Counted from the stretch's first letter, positions 8,746 through 18,188 are shown. The stretch: DNA of 64,000 nt from Chitinophaga costaii (GCF_900094705.1 NZ_FMAR01000005.1:62001-126000); one strand, 5' to 3'. Numbers and translations: made by a program. The notes: a model not told the origin generated them from the letters alone.

Positions 8746-9807
8746 ATGAAAACGAAGTACACGTCTATCATCGATATTGCCAAACAGTTAAATATTTCCA
8801 AATCCACCGTATCCAGGGCGCTTACGGGGCATCCTAACGTGCATGCACAAACGCGGAAAGCGGTATTAGACCTGGCGCAGCAAATGGACTACCAGCGCAA
8901 TTCACTGGCGCTGGGCCTTACCCGCCATCATACCAATACCATTGGCGTGCTGGTACCTGAATTTATGTCTACTTATTTCCCCTCGGTTATTTTGGGCGCG
9001 CAGGAAGTGTTCCAGGCAGCGGGCTACCAGGTGGTGATCTGTCATAACAATGAGTCGTACGATATGGAGGTGGCCAATGTGAAACTGCTGCTGTCTTACC
9101 GGGTGGATGGTATTATTGCGTCGCATACCAAGGAAACCCGCAACTTCGATCATTTCAGGCTGGTGCAGCGGCACGGTATTCCGCTGGTATTTTTTAACCG
9201 GGTGAGCGAAGAATTAAATGTACCTAACGTGGTGGTGGATGATTATAGCGCAGCGCTGGAGGCAGTGGAACACCTGATCAAAACCGGAAGGCGGCGCATT
9301 GCACACCTGGCAGGGCCAGATTCCCTGATCAATTCCCGCCTGCGCCGCCAAGGCTATCTCGACGCCTTGAAGAAACACAAGATACCCATAGATCCAGGGC
9401 TGATGCTCTCCTATGATCTCACGATTGAAAAGGTGAGGATTTATATGAAACACTTCCTGGAACTACCGGCGCCACCCGATGCGCTCTTTGCCATTAACGA
9501 CCCCACTGCCATCGCCGCCATGGAAGTGGTAAAGGAAAAGGGCTGGTCTATCCCGGAAGACATTGCCATTGTAGGCTTTAGCAACGACTTTTCTGCACAA
9601 CTGGTATTTCCCCGGCTTACCACTGTATCACAACCTACACTGGACATTGGCCGTGAATCTGCCCGGCTACTATTACAGGAATTACAGAGCGGTGCTAAAC
9701 CGGATTATACCAATCGCAAAGCGCCCTGTGTGCAGTTAAAAACTAAACTGATTATCCGGGATTCTTCCGTGCGTAAACCCGTGGTAAAAAAGAAGGGTAA
9801 AAAGTAA
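8746..9807 (+). CDS. LacI/GalR family transcriptional regulator
   Basis: The open frame begins at 8677, but ATG at 8746 starts a canonical LacI N-terminus (MKTKYTSIIDIAKQLNIS), giving 353 residues. The helix-turn-helix covers about residues 7-26 with recognition-helix sequence SKSTVSRALTGHPNV, followed by the hinge helix ('NSLALGL') near 50-58. Residues about 62-340 form the periplasmic-binding-protein-like effector domain with the usual blocks IGVLVPEF, ADGII/VDGII and PEDIAIVGFSND. It is divergent from susC and converges with the GH28 gene. LacI proteins bind palindromes with a central CpG-like pair; the three GGGAA-N2-TTCCC sites at this locus are the obvious candidates. The effector is probably a sugar from the target glycan. 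Confidence 0.93.
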   Translation: MKTKYTSIIDIAKQLNISKSTVSRALTGHPNVHAQTRKAVLDLAQQMDYQRNSLALGLTRHHTNTIGVLVPEFMSTYFPSVILGAQEVFQAAGYQVVICHNNESYDMEVANVKLLLSYRVDGIIASHTKETRNFDHFRLVQRHGIPLVFFNRVSEELNVPNVVVDDYSAALEAVEHLIKTGRRRIAHLAGPDSLINSRLRRQGYLDALKKHKIPIDPGLMLSYDLTIEKVRIYMKHFLELPAPPDALFAINDPTAIAAMEVVKEKGWSIPEDIAIVGFSNDFSAQLVFPRLTTVSQPTLDIGRESARLLLQELQSGAKPDYTNRKAPCVQLKTKLIIRDSSVRKPVVKKKGKK

Positions 9808-9886
9808 GCACATCTGTTAAGCCGTGTGCGGCGATTCGCGCAGCCAGCTAGCGATTTACTTTACCTCATTCCAGGGTGATTTATCA

Positions 9887-11461
9887 TCAGGGCATTTGCT
9901 TCCCAATGAGTGTCCCGGATTCTTTTATAGAGAAGTTTTGACTGTTCCTTAAAATGATCTGGTCGGGCTGATCAGGTGCCGGCACCACAATTTTAGTAAG
10001 TTCAATATTTTTCACATCGTCAAAAATAAAGGGGGGCCTAAAATCTGTATTATCTAATTTAAGGGTAATGTTCTTCATCTTAATATCATCTACATGCCGC
10101 AGGTAAAAACCCCAGGCAGGCATTTCCCCGAACATGGAGAACTCGGGATAGTTGTTTATTTTTTCCGGAAATTGTTCCAGCCTGCTTAAAGGAAAATAGG
10201 CCTGCCCTTTTGATGCTCTTCCGGGATAGGTGATGGTTACATTTTCCAGTGTAACATTTTTAACAGCATAACCAGGAATGCCAGTGATGGAAGAAGCAAA
10301 AGGATTGTGATAAGCAGGTTCTTCCGCCCGGAGGTCGTAAGCAATATCCGGTCTGCCAAAAGGAATTTGCACGTTAATATTCCCCAGGTATATATTTTCT
10401 ACTTTTCCCGGCGTTTGCTTGATCCTGTTTCCCAGCCGTATAAAAATGGCATTACCGGTATTTTTCGCCACAATGTTGGTCACTTTAATGTTTTCTATAT
10501 CACCACCATCCACCGATTCAATGGCAATAGCAGAACGATAAGTATCAAAGATTTTAATATGGTTGATGGTAACATTTTTAAATCCACCATAAGAGGCCGT
10601 TCCAAATTTAACGGCACTTGCCCCCGAACGCACCGTGCAATTGGCGATGTAAATCGAATCGTTACTGTTTCCAGGAAAATAAGACTTTAAACAAATGCCG
10701 TCATCTGCGGAATTGATATCGCAGTCTGTAATCTGTACATTTTTACAATCGGTAATGTCCATCCCATCATTGTTCCAATATGCCCGGTTAGTAACGAACA
10801 GTTTGTTTAACTTAAGATGCGTACACAATTCAAACGACAAGCCCCAGCAGGCTGCATTTTTTAAGGTGGCGTCTTGTATCGTTACATGATTGCATAAAGA
10901 AAAACGGAAAAGTTTAGGACGCACCTTTTCATTCGGACGGTTTCCCCAGGTTGCATAATTGGGGTCTTTGATAAGACCCAGGTGATACAGGCTGTCTATA
11001 TTCAACGCCAGCGCTGTTCCCTGCCCATCTATTGTACCCGGTCCTGTAACGGCAATATTATCGGCACGGTAGGCTACCAGCAGTGCCATAGCTGAATTAT
11101 CATCCTGTTTAGGGCTAACGGGGTGGCCCGGCATGGCCACTTCTTTATAATCAAACGGGTCGGTATTGCCCAATAAGAAAGCCCCTTCTTGTAAATGCAG
11201 GGTTACATTGCTCTTCATTTCCAGACTACCAGTGAGGAATTTTCCCCGGGGAACTACCACTGTTCCACCACCATTTTCATGAGCCTTATCAATTACTTTT
11301 TGAATAATTTTTGTATTGACCGTGTGTGCATCGCTCACGGCTCCGTAGTCCGAGATGTTATATTGCTTGGGAGTTTGCGCCAATAAAGGACGACACGTCC
11401 ATACACATAACACCCATACCGACAAAGTGAAAAAGCCTGTATTTAATTTAAAATTTTTCAT
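9887..11461 (-). CDS. GH28 family polygalacturonase-like glycosidase, secreted
   Basis: An ATG two codons upstream (11467) is also possible. About 524 residues: signal peptide (to about 30, ending LLAQ), then a right-handed parallel beta-helix of the pectate/GH28 type beginning with 'YGAVSDAHTVNTKIIQKVIDKA' (the usual DG(A/V)...T.AIQ.AID block). The active-site Asp motifs are visible as NNDGMDI and SADDGICLKS at about residues 230-265, corresponding to NTDG and GDD of GH28, and 'SGASAVKFGT' stands where GHG normally occurs, so the third motif is atypical. GH28 enzymes cleave galacturonate linkages in homogalacturonan or rhamnogalacturonan by inversion. It is the last gene of a three-gene glycosidase operon, 87 bp after the rhamnosidase gene. 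Confidence 0.88.
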   Translation of the reverse strand: MKNFKLNTGFFTLSVWVLCVWTCRPLLAQTPKQYNISDYGAVSDAHTVNTKIIQKVIDKAHENGGGTVVVPRGKFLTGSLEMKSNVTLHLQEGAFLLGNTDPFDYKEVAMPGHPVSPKQDDNSAMALLVAYRADNIAVTGPGTIDGQGTALALNIDSLYHLGLIKDPNYATWGNRPNEKVRPKLFRFSLCNHVTIQDATLKNAACWGLSFELCTHLKLNKLFVTNRAYWNNDGMDITDCKNVQITDCDINSADDGICLKSYFPGNSNDSIYIANCTVRSGASAVKFGTASYGGFKNVTINHIKIFDTYRSAIAIESVDGGDIENIKVTNIVAKNTGNAIFIRLGNRIKQTPGKVENIYLGNINVQIPFGRPDIAYDLRAEEPAYHNPFASSITGIPGYAVKNVTLENVTITYPGRASKGQAYFPLSRLEQFPEKINNYPEFSMFGEMPAWGFYLRHVDDIKMKNITLKLDNTDFRPPFIFDDVKNIELTKIVVPAPDQPDQIILRNSQNFSIKESGTLIGKQMP

Positions 11462-11554
11462 ACCCATAAAACAATAACATTATCTGCTGATTAAAATCAT
11501 ACTGTCATGAAAGGTGTCATCGCCCGTGCTTTTATTGTACTACACTGTTGAAAA

Positions 11555-13894
11555 CTATTGCACGGTATAACCGGCATTTTTTGGCTGATTATATTGAACC
11601 GTCCAATTATCTTTCCCTGCACGCACGTCCTTAAACATCCAAAATTCTCCTGCTGGCGAAGCTGTCACTTTTTTACCGTTTCTAAAAACCACATCGGATG
11701 CAGCACGGCGGGGCAAATAAATTACGCCGCTGGTATTGAATGGCAAATGGGTTTCCAGCCGGAATGACGAATCCTGCTGCTCAAAGCGCACTGTTACAGC
11801 TCCTCTTAAAGTGGCCAGTTGTAAAGATGCATGGCGCAATGTTCCGGCATGAGGTTTTATTTCAATCTTACCGAAAGCAGGTGACAAAGGCGTTACCCCC
11901 ATTAATTTTTCTACAATAATATTGGCCGGTGCCGCACCCCAGGCATGGTTCCAGTCCTGGTTGCCTTTGTATATCATATCCCAGCCCTCCGTTGTCATGG
12001 TGGAGCCGGTGCGGATCATATTGTACCAGCTACGTATATCCGTAGACGTTAATAACTTTAACGCGTAATCAGCGTCATTGGCATCATACAGCGCGTCCAT
12101 TAAAAATTGTGCACCATATACGCTGCAAGCCATTCCTCTCGACTGCATAAAAGATAACACCTTCTCCCTGTTTTCCGGCGGCACTAAGCCAAAAGCCAGC
12201 GCTATCATATTGGCATGCAAGGAAGCATGCGTTGTGCTTTCCCCATCTTTTACAAGCCCCGATGCAGGATCGATAAAGCTGCGCTGAAATGCTTGTTTTA
12301 CTTTTGCTACCTGCTGTTCATAAAATACCACATCTTCCTTTTTCCCTAAAGCAGCTGCCAGGTTTTTCATACACACCAGGGCCTGGTAATGAAATCCGTT
12401 CACCACGGCATTATAATCGGTAAATTCAAAATTATCGGTTTCTCCAATAGCAGTGGGCGCTAAACCCACCCCGCCTTTCTGCGGCCAGTCTACAATATCC
12501 CGCATCACCGTTTTACCATCAAAATCTATCAGGTGAATGGACTTGGCAAAGGCGCTGTCTTGCTTTCCGGTACGGGTACTGATTAACCCATCCGGGCGGC
12601 TCAATGCCAACAAGGTTTTGGGCTTCAATGCTTCATAAAGCGCCTTTACGGTACGGATATCCCCCGAATACATATAATCATTCCAGGCAATCAGCAAGTT
12701 TTGCAAGGACCATTCTGTAGGCCAGGTAGCATGATAAATAAGATATTCCAATGATCGCTTGGCCATATTATACTCCGCATCCGAGGCATAGTGCGACAAC
12801 TGGTTAATCAGTGCATCCGCTTCGTAAGGCGTACGCTCCCGGTCTCCATCCACATAAAAACCAGTAAAGCTGGTGGCCTTCATGGTGTATTTGCTCAACG
12901 CCCAAACGCTGTTCAACACGGTATCTGCACTTTGAAATATGGTAGCACTATCATTAAAAATATAGTGTACCGCATAACGCCCAGGGTTCATCACCTGGAT
13001 ATCTGTTCCCGTTTTTTCTATTTCCACATACCGGAAAGGAAATACCTCGCCGATATATCCGGGCATGCGAATAGCCCTGGGACCTGTATTATACCTGCTT
13101 GGCTTAAATTCAGGATAGTAAGGATACTTTCCCTGCTTTAAAGGAATTTTTAATAGTTGATAACGCAGGGAACCTTTCGGCCTTCTATCCACATGTCCAT
13201 TCGCATCTAACGCTTCCCCCACATGCACGCGTAATGTATCCTGCCCAACGCCTGCTTGCACCACCAGGAACAACTGACTGAAAGCATCCTTTCCAAAATC
13301 ATAGAAGCTGTTTCCATTACTCAATTGTTTTTCCAGGATAGGCTCCTGCTCAGATTTTACTAATGGCGTAAAAGGCACCTGATAAGATTTCAAGATACTA
13401 TCGGTAAGAAATGAAGCCCCCTTGGAATACGCTGTTGGCATTCCCTTGTTGTCCCATATTTTTACTTTCCAATAGTACACCGTGTTTGGACGCAGTGCTT
13501 TGCCTTTATACGCAATGCCAAGTTGATCGCCGGATAATATTTTGCCAGCGTCCCACACGTCTCCAATACCAGCTGCTAACTTCTGGGCGGTGGAGGCTAC
13601 CAGGATATGATAGGCTGTTTGATAAGCGCCGGGCGCATCGCCATTGATTACCCAGGAAAACAACGGCTGCTCGTTAGCGATACGGGCTGTTTGATAAACA
13701 TCGGGTTGCTGCGCGGCGGCTGCTAAGCTTTGCTTCACCTCCAACCCGTTTTTCCACACTTTGTCTGCATGCAACAACAGATCTATCCGCAATTCTGCTG
13801 GTGCTGTAATTTGTTGGGCTTGCGCAGGTAAGGTCCCTGATAATGCGATGGATAATGATAAAATCCGACCAATCTTATTCCCCAATATTGTCAT
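11555..13894 (-). CDS. Alpha-L-rhamnosidase-like glycosidase (GH78 type), secreted
   Basis: 779 residues with a signal peptide ending AQAQ (about 27). N-terminal fibronectin/beta domains contain 'YYWKVKIWDNKG' and 'PNTVYYWKV' (about 125-140), typical of bacterial rhamnosidase N-domains. The catalytic (alpha/alpha)6 barrel starts about residue 320 with 'DGDRERTPYEADALINQLS' (about 350-368), which matches the acid-containing block of GH78-related enzymes, although the classic CPxRDER motif is replaced by this variant. A late block 'WNHAWGAAP' (about 655-663) carries the conserved WxHGWGAxP motif with H, a strong GH78 hallmark. Family function is release of terminal L-rhamnose, for example from rhamnogalacturonan. 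It lies between the GH65-like and GH28 genes on the same strand. Confidence 0.88.
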   Translation of the reverse strand: MTILGNKIGRILSLSIALSGTLPAQAQQITAPAELRIDLLLHADKVWKNGLEVKQSLAAAAQQPDVYQTARIANEQPLFSWVINGDAPGAYQTAYHILVASTAQKLAAGIGDVWDAGKILSGDQLGIAYKGKALRPNTVYYWKVKIWDNKGMPTAYSKGASFLTDSILKSYQVPFTPLVKSEQEPILEKQLSNGNSFYDFGKDAFSQLFLVVQAGVGQDTLRVHVGEALDANGHVDRRPKGSLRYQLLKIPLKQGKYPYYPEFKPSRYNTGPRAIRMPGYIGEVFPFRYVEIEKTGTDIQVMNPGRYAVHYIFNDSATIFQSADTVLNSVWALSKYTMKATSFTGFYVDGDRERTPYEADALINQLSHYASDAEYNMAKRSLEYLIYHATWPTEWSLQNLLIAWNDYMYSGDIRTVKALYEALKPKTLLALSRPDGLISTRTGKQDSAFAKSIHLIDFDGKTVMRDIVDWPQKGGVGLAPTAIGETDNFEFTDYNAVVNGFHYQALVCMKNLAAALGKKEDVVFYEQQVAKVKQAFQRSFIDPASGLVKDGESTTHASLHANMIALAFGLVPPENREKVLSFMQSRGMACSVYGAQFLMDALYDANDADYALKLLTSTDIRSWYNMIRTGSTMTTEGWDMIYKGNQDWNHAWGAAPANIIVEKLMGVTPLSPAFGKIEIKPHAGTLRHASLQLATLRGAVTVRFEQQDSSFRLETHLPFNTSGVIYLPRRAASDVVFRNGKKVTASPAGEFWMFKDVRAGKDNWTVQYNQPKNAGYTVQ

Positions 13895-13980
13895 TGATTT
13901 CTAAAGCGTTTTGTTTGTGCTGCAACAGCGATCGTATGAATAATATAGTTTAAAAAAAGCCTTGCTTATTTAATCAAAAG

Positions 13981-16110
13981 CTATGGCATAGGATTTAATC
14001 CCTCCCATTTAACCCGCCATGTTTGGTTATTAAAACCCGGTGTTTTAACGGGACAGCCATCGTAGCCCGCGCACATCAATGCAATCGCGGAAAGCAGCCC
14101 ACCGTTGCCCGGCAAATAAATCCTGAGCGTATTATCCTGGTAATTATTCCCATTGGGCAGGTAGGTGTTTTTCTGCACATGCCGCATCAGCATATCCACG
14201 GCCTGATCTTTCAGTTGTAACCGGGTGGCCGTCATCGCCATGAGAGGATAATCCCAGCCCCAAGTGGTTTCCCAATGCCATACTTTATTAATGGTGTCGA
14301 AGGTATGATGCATAATAGCGGTGTCCAATCCGTTAGCAACCGGTATGGTGGCCAATGCAGCCAGCACCGCAGGATGGTCTTTGGTATAATGGCTTGCGTC
14401 ACTGTAACTGTCGGTAGCATTGCCCGCTGCAAGGTACAAACCATCTTGCTGGGGCAAGGGCGATAAATGGTTTATCACATCGTCCCAGGCTTGTTTGCGC
14501 GGTAGCCCGCTTCTCACTCTCCATTCCTGTGCAACCTTTAAAGCCCAGCTCCAATAAGCTAATTCATAGGGTGGGTTGTAAGTGTCAAAAGGATTAAAAC
14601 ATTCCTGTGCCGGAATAAGTCCTTTCCCTAAATTATAGTGATGTGTAGCCGTATCATATACTACGAACGATGCCATAAAATCCGCCGTGGCAGCTACCAG
14701 CGTTCCATACTTGCTAAGCATGGCGGCCTTTTGGGGCATGGTGCGGTACAACAACTCGGCGAGATAAATGAAATGCGGTTGCTGCCAGATCAGGAAATTC
14801 CCTACAGAAGCCGGCGATTCATCGCCCTGTGGACTGGTCATCTTCTGCCAGCGCACACCGTCAAAACCCTGCCGGCTGGCGATAGCTTTTGCCTTGCCGG
14901 CTACCGTAATAAACCAATCAAAACTTTTCTCCAACAGTTGTGGCCTTCCCCAAAAAGCAAAATGCGCAGCATGCCACCAGTACATTTCCAAATGAGGCTT
15001 GCCGTACCAACTGTTGTAAGTAAGCCCGGTTTCCTGCGGGGGATAAATTCCTGCACACTGGACCTTTGTTAAATATTGGGAAAGTATAATGCGGCGCTCC
15101 AGTTCAAACGCCCTCTTATCCGTGCTTCCCGTAAAATCTATAGCGCCGCCAGACTCCCAGAAACGCTTCCAGGCCATAATATTATGGTCCTTTACTTTGT
15201 CAAAAAGTTCTTTATTATTTATTTCTGTCGGGCTAAAAACTAAATTAACTTCAAATCGATTAGACTTCCCGATATTCCTAGGCCTGATATAATAAAAGTT
15301 GCTGGAAGAATCCATCACCACATCCTGGTTCCAGTGGGCATTTACATAATAACGGGTCGTATCCAGGCTGTGTTTAAAGGTGCCGCCGCTATGCGTGTTG
15401 CCATAGAAAGCAGATTGCTGTGAGGCGGTAGGGGGAAAATAATCACCCATATCCTCAAAATTACCGGTAGGATAGGGAAAGGCTACCCGTACAAAAAGCC
15501 GGTGCAATTTTATTAACGGCGATGCTACTGTAAAAGAAATACCATCTGCTTCCTGGTTGGCCACCGTCACCACATTTACCGGTACACCCTCCACGGTGAA
15601 TTGACTTTCCAATAAGCCCTTATAAATATCCAGGTGCTGCTTTATATCTTTTATATCCTTTAAAGTGGCGGTATCTCCATTCTTCATCAAAAACACAAAC
15701 CCCACATTGCCTAACTGTAGCCGGTGGGGGTTTACCCGGAAATATTCAACCGCCGCGCTGGCTTCGTTAGATTGCACGGAATAGGATACGTCTTTTTTGC
15801 CGTATAACGGATAGTATTTATAAGTTTGTGCTATCGTAAGATCTTTCGTATTTGGAAAAGAATGCCATCCCCAGTCCGACTGTGTACCGAGTGGCACTCC
15901 GTGGGCATAGGCTTTATAAAATGTTTGCAATCCGGTAACATCGGCCGTGAAAGCAAACCCTCCATTGCCAATGGTTATAGCAGATAAAGTGTCGCAACTG
16001 TTTTGATAAATATCGTGTCGTTTAATAACAGACTTCCTATCAATTTTTTGTGCATATCCATATTTTGTAATAAGAAATAAAAAGAGAAATATTAAAGCAC
16101 ACTTCCGCAT
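13981..16110 (-). CDS. Secreted glycoside hydrolase-like protein, GH65-type (clan GH-L-like)
   Basis: 709 residues with a signal peptide (to about 20, ending GYAQ). Residues 22-290 form a beta-sandwich-like N-domain that starts with 'RHDIYQNSCDTLSAITIGNGGFAFTADVTGLQTF', similar to GH65-related and protein-glucosylgalactosylhydroxylysine-glucosidase-like proteins. The following helical barrel carries 'TGLTYNSWYGKPHLEMYWWHAAHFAFWGR' like signals (about 365-393; key residues W, H, E, WWH), where GH65 has its catalytic acid in a 'W.E' motif. It is first in the GH65-GH78-GH28 operon. The exact bond cleaved is unknown. Its upstream region is cut short by the 3' end of a group II intron about 75 bp before the start codon. 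Confidence 0.7.
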   Translation of the reverse strand: MRKCALIFLFLFLITKYGYAQKIDRKSVIKRHDIYQNSCDTLSAITIGNGGFAFTADVTGLQTFYKAYAHGVPLGTQSDWGWHSFPNTKDLTIAQTYKYYPLYGKKDVSYSVQSNEASAAVEYFRVNPHRLQLGNVGFVFLMKNGDTATLKDIKDIKQHLDIYKGLLESQFTVEGVPVNVVTVANQEADGISFTVASPLIKLHRLFVRVAFPYPTGNFEDMGDYFPPTASQQSAFYGNTHSGGTFKHSLDTTRYYVNAHWNQDVVMDSSSNFYYIRPRNIGKSNRFEVNLVFSPTEINNKELFDKVKDHNIMAWKRFWESGGAIDFTGSTDKRAFELERRIILSQYLTKVQCAGIYPPQETGLTYNSWYGKPHLEMYWWHAAHFAFWGRPQLLEKSFDWFITVAGKAKAIASRQGFDGVRWQKMTSPQGDESPASVGNFLIWQQPHFIYLAELLYRTMPQKAAMLSKYGTLVAATADFMASFVVYDTATHHYNLGKGLIPAQECFNPFDTYNPPYELAYWSWALKVAQEWRVRSGLPRKQAWDDVINHLSPLPQQDGLYLAAGNATDSYSDASHYTKDHPAVLAALATIPVANGLDTAIMHHTFDTINKVWHWETTWGWDYPLMAMTATRLQLKDQAVDMLMRHVQKNTYLPNGNNYQDNTLRIYLPGNGGLLSAIALMCAGYDGCPVKTPGFNNQTWRVKWEGLNPMP

Positions 16111-16190
16111 TGTACATTAAATTATGATAGCATGAGTTTCCGCTTAAAACTACAAAATTCTACACATCGAATTTGTTTTATTGAGTAGGA

Positions 16191-16256
16191 AGTGAGGGAT
16201 TAGTTCCCTCACTGTCCTCTCACACCACCGTAAGTGCCGTTCGGCATACGGCGGTT
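16191..16256 (-). ncRNA. Group II intron domains V and VI
   Basis: Domain V lies at 16222-16256 on the minus strand: it begins AACCGCCGTATGCC and ends CTTACGGTGGTGT, forming the highly conserved hairpin with the catalytic core, followed by the TGAGAGG linker. Domain VI is the hairpin AGTGAGGG ... CCCTCACT at 16191-16213 with AACTAAT in its loop, followed by the CCTAC-type intron end. Both fit the consensus of bacterial group II introns. Confidence 0.8.
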
Positions 16257-16258
16257 CA

Positions 16259-16990
16259 TTAAACATTAACGGTTTTCAAGGAAGGCTTTACTATGTCTAG
16301 TAGACTGATAAAGCCTTCTTCCTTTAAGTAGTTGTTGCTCAAAGCGCGTTTAAGTATTGGACGCTGGGCCGTACGCCATTTGCCTTTGCGTGTGTTTGCC
16401 CACTGATAAGCCGTATGGGGAGGTATCCCCAATCTGATTAACCCCGCCACCCGCGTTCGTTCCCTTTTCCATTGTTGCCAGTAACATAAACACAGACGAC
16501 TTCTTACCCACTTGTCCAGTTCTTCAAACACCGATTTGGCTTCGCTTAGCTTGAAGTAATGACCCCAACCCATATTTAGTTGACCAATTCGATCCATACG
16601 CTGAGACATCGCATAAGGCTTACTTCGGCTTGTAATCCCCCGGATTTTGTCCTTGTAAACCACGATGCTTTTGCTATGAATGCCAATTCCCTTCTCTCCC
16701 TTCTTATGATAAAAGGTGAAGCCGAGTAATTTCATCGTCCAGGGACGTCTTACGCTGCTCTTTTCAGCATTTACTTTTAACTTCAATTCCTTTTCTATGT
16801 AACGGGTTATACTCTCCATCACACGATCCCCGGAACGTTTGGTCTTTACGTAAATGCTACAGTCATCTGCATACCGTACATAACGGTGACCCCGCTTTTC
16901 CAACTCCTTGTCCAGCTTATCGAGGATAATATTGGATAAGAATGGACTTAGCGGGCCGCCTTGAGGAACTCCCTGTTTGCTGGCATACAC
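16259..16990 (-). pseudogene. Group II intron reverse transcriptase/maturase, N-terminally truncated
   Basis: About 243 residues remain. Visible are RT block 4 'GVPQGGPLSPFLSNIILDKLD' (about 7-26), the catalytic YADD in 'RYVRYADDCSIYVK' (about 37-50), RT7 'LLGFTFY', and the maturase (domain X) helices with 'RIGQLNMGWGHYFKL' and 'YWQQWKRERTR'. An intact LtrA-type protein has about 400-600 residues, so the fingers and the first RT motifs are gone; an in-frame stop TAA lies just upstream of the first homologous residues and the apparent start is a GTG within the palm domain. No endonuclease domain follows domain X. It is a dead remnant. Confidence 0.88.
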
Positions 16991-17142
16991 ATGGCCCCCT
17001 GCTGAATCTTAATAAAAAGTTAAGTTACCAATCCTCTTACAAGGAGGCTAAATCTGTCAGGGTAAAACCTTCATTTCCTCTTACAATTGTCAGGCTATTT
17101 CCTTATATTTGTTTTGATTGGTCAGGACATAACCTTACAAAT

Positions 17143-17601
17143 ATGGCTAAGAAATCATTACAAATACAGCAACTGAATGATAAAATGCTGGTTTATAACA
17201 GCTTGCAAAAGATTGCTCCGCCGCCTACCGGCTGGATTAAAGCGGTACGAACTGCCATTGGCATGAGCCTGCAACAGTTGAGCAGCCGCCTTTCCATTAC
17301 ACGGCAAAGTGTGCAGGAAATGGAGCAGCGGGAAAAAGATGGTGCTATTACCATAAAATCTCTTCGGGAAACTGCCGCCGCTTTAGATATGCAGTTGATC
17401 TATGGCTTTGTGCCCAAAGATGGTTCGCTGGATGCATTGATCGAAAGAAAAGCAAAAGAGCTGGCAAGGCAAATTGTGCTACGCACTTCCAATACGATGA
17501 AATTGGAAGATCAGGAAAATTCAAGCGCCAGGATTGAAAAGGCAATAGAGGAAAGAGCAACCGAAATTAAAAACGAAATGCCCAAAACATTATGGGATTA
17601 G
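17143..17601 (+). CDS. Mobile mystery protein A-like HTH protein (antitoxin/regulator candidate)
   Basis: The frame is open from 16942, but ATG at 17143 (MAKKSLQIQQLNDKM) is the natural start, giving 152 residues; the upstream part would run through intron DNA. A Cro/XRE-type helix-turn-helix covers about residues 35-85 ('GWIKAVRTAIGMSLQQLSSRLSITRQSVQEMEQRE'). This matches the family named 'mobile mystery protein A', found in mobile regions always paired with protein B. Its last 10 bases overlap the start of the Fic gene, so the two are translationally coupled. By analogy with Fic toxin loci it is likely to repress the pair or restrain its partner; this is not demonstrated. The AT-richer composition contrasts with the neighbours and fits transfer. 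Confidence 0.85.
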   Translation: MAKKSLQIQQLNDKMLVYNSLQKIAPPPTGWIKAVRTAIGMSLQQLSSRLSITRQSVQEMEQREKDGAITIKSLRETAAALDMQLIYGFVPKDGSLDALIERKAKELARQIVLRTSNTMKLEDQENSSARIEKAIEERATEIKNEMPKTLWD

Positions 17602-18188
17602 ACCTGGAATATCAGGACGGGCAAACACCGCTGGACGAAGATGAAAAAGAAGGGCTGAAAATTGCCACCATCGCTACCCGTGGCGAACTGGATGAATTTG
17701 AACAGCAGAATATTGAACAGGCAATCCTCTGGACTTTAAAAAGAAAGTTTAAACAGGAGGCAATCTTTACGGAAGACTTTGTAAGAAATGTGCATAAAAG
17801 AATGTACGGTGATATATGGGCATGGGCGGGTGATTTTAGAAAAACAAATAAAAACATTGGTGTTGACAAATGGCAGATACCAACAGACCTGCACCATTTG
17901 TTAGCCGATGCAAAATATTGGACTGAGCACAACACCTATCCGCCAGATGAAATTGCCATACGCTTTAAGCATCGTATTGTATGCATTCATTGTTTTCCCA
18001 ACGGCAACGGAAGGCATAGCCGTTTGATGGCAGATATAATTATTGAAAAGATGTTTGGTTTGACAGTGTTTACATGGGGGGCTGCAAACCTGGTAAAGCT
18101 GGGCGACCAGAGAAAGAAATATTTAAAAGCATTGAAAGCGGCAGATAGTGGAGACATGGCACCTTTAATAATTTTTGCAAGATCATAA
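17592..18188 (+). CDS. Mobile mystery protein B, Fic-domain protein
   Basis: 198 residues. The Fic core motif occurs at residues 133-144 as HCFPNGNGRHSR: the catalytic His133 and the GNGR anion loop are present, but Pro of HPF is Cys and the usual Asp/Glu before GNG is Asn, a variant seen in this family. The upstream 'FVRNVHKRMYGDIWAWAGDFRKTN' (about 63-86) is the usual Fic flap region. Fic enzymes transfer AMP (or other nucleotidyl/phosphocholine groups) to protein targets; the Asn in place of the Mg-binding acid makes the activity uncertain. I do not see a clear (S/T)xxxE(G/N) inhibitory motif in it. It overlaps the HTH gene by 10 bp. Confidence 0.9.
   Translation: MGLDLEYQDGQTPLDEDEKEGLKIATIATRGELDEFEQQNIEQAILWTLKRKFKQEAIFTEDFVRNVHKRMYGDIWAWAGDFRKTNKNIGVDKWQIPTDLHHLLADAKYWTEHNTYPPDEIAIRFKHRIVCIHCFPNGNGRHSRLMADIIIEKMFGLTVFTWGAANLVKLGDQRKKYLKALKAADSGDMAPLIIFARS

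Larger units (their letters stand above)
16183..17012 (-). mobile_element. Group II intron fragment (3' part, 5'-truncated)
   Basis: The minus strand carries the 3' part of a bacterial group II intron: the end of its reverse-transcriptase gene, a domain V and a domain VI, and a terminus reading CCTACTC near 16183-16189. The 5' part (ribozyme domains I-IV start and the first RT motifs) is missing: reading frame homology stops at about 16990-17010 next to the unrelated HTH gene. It cannot splice or move alone. Confidence 0.85.
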
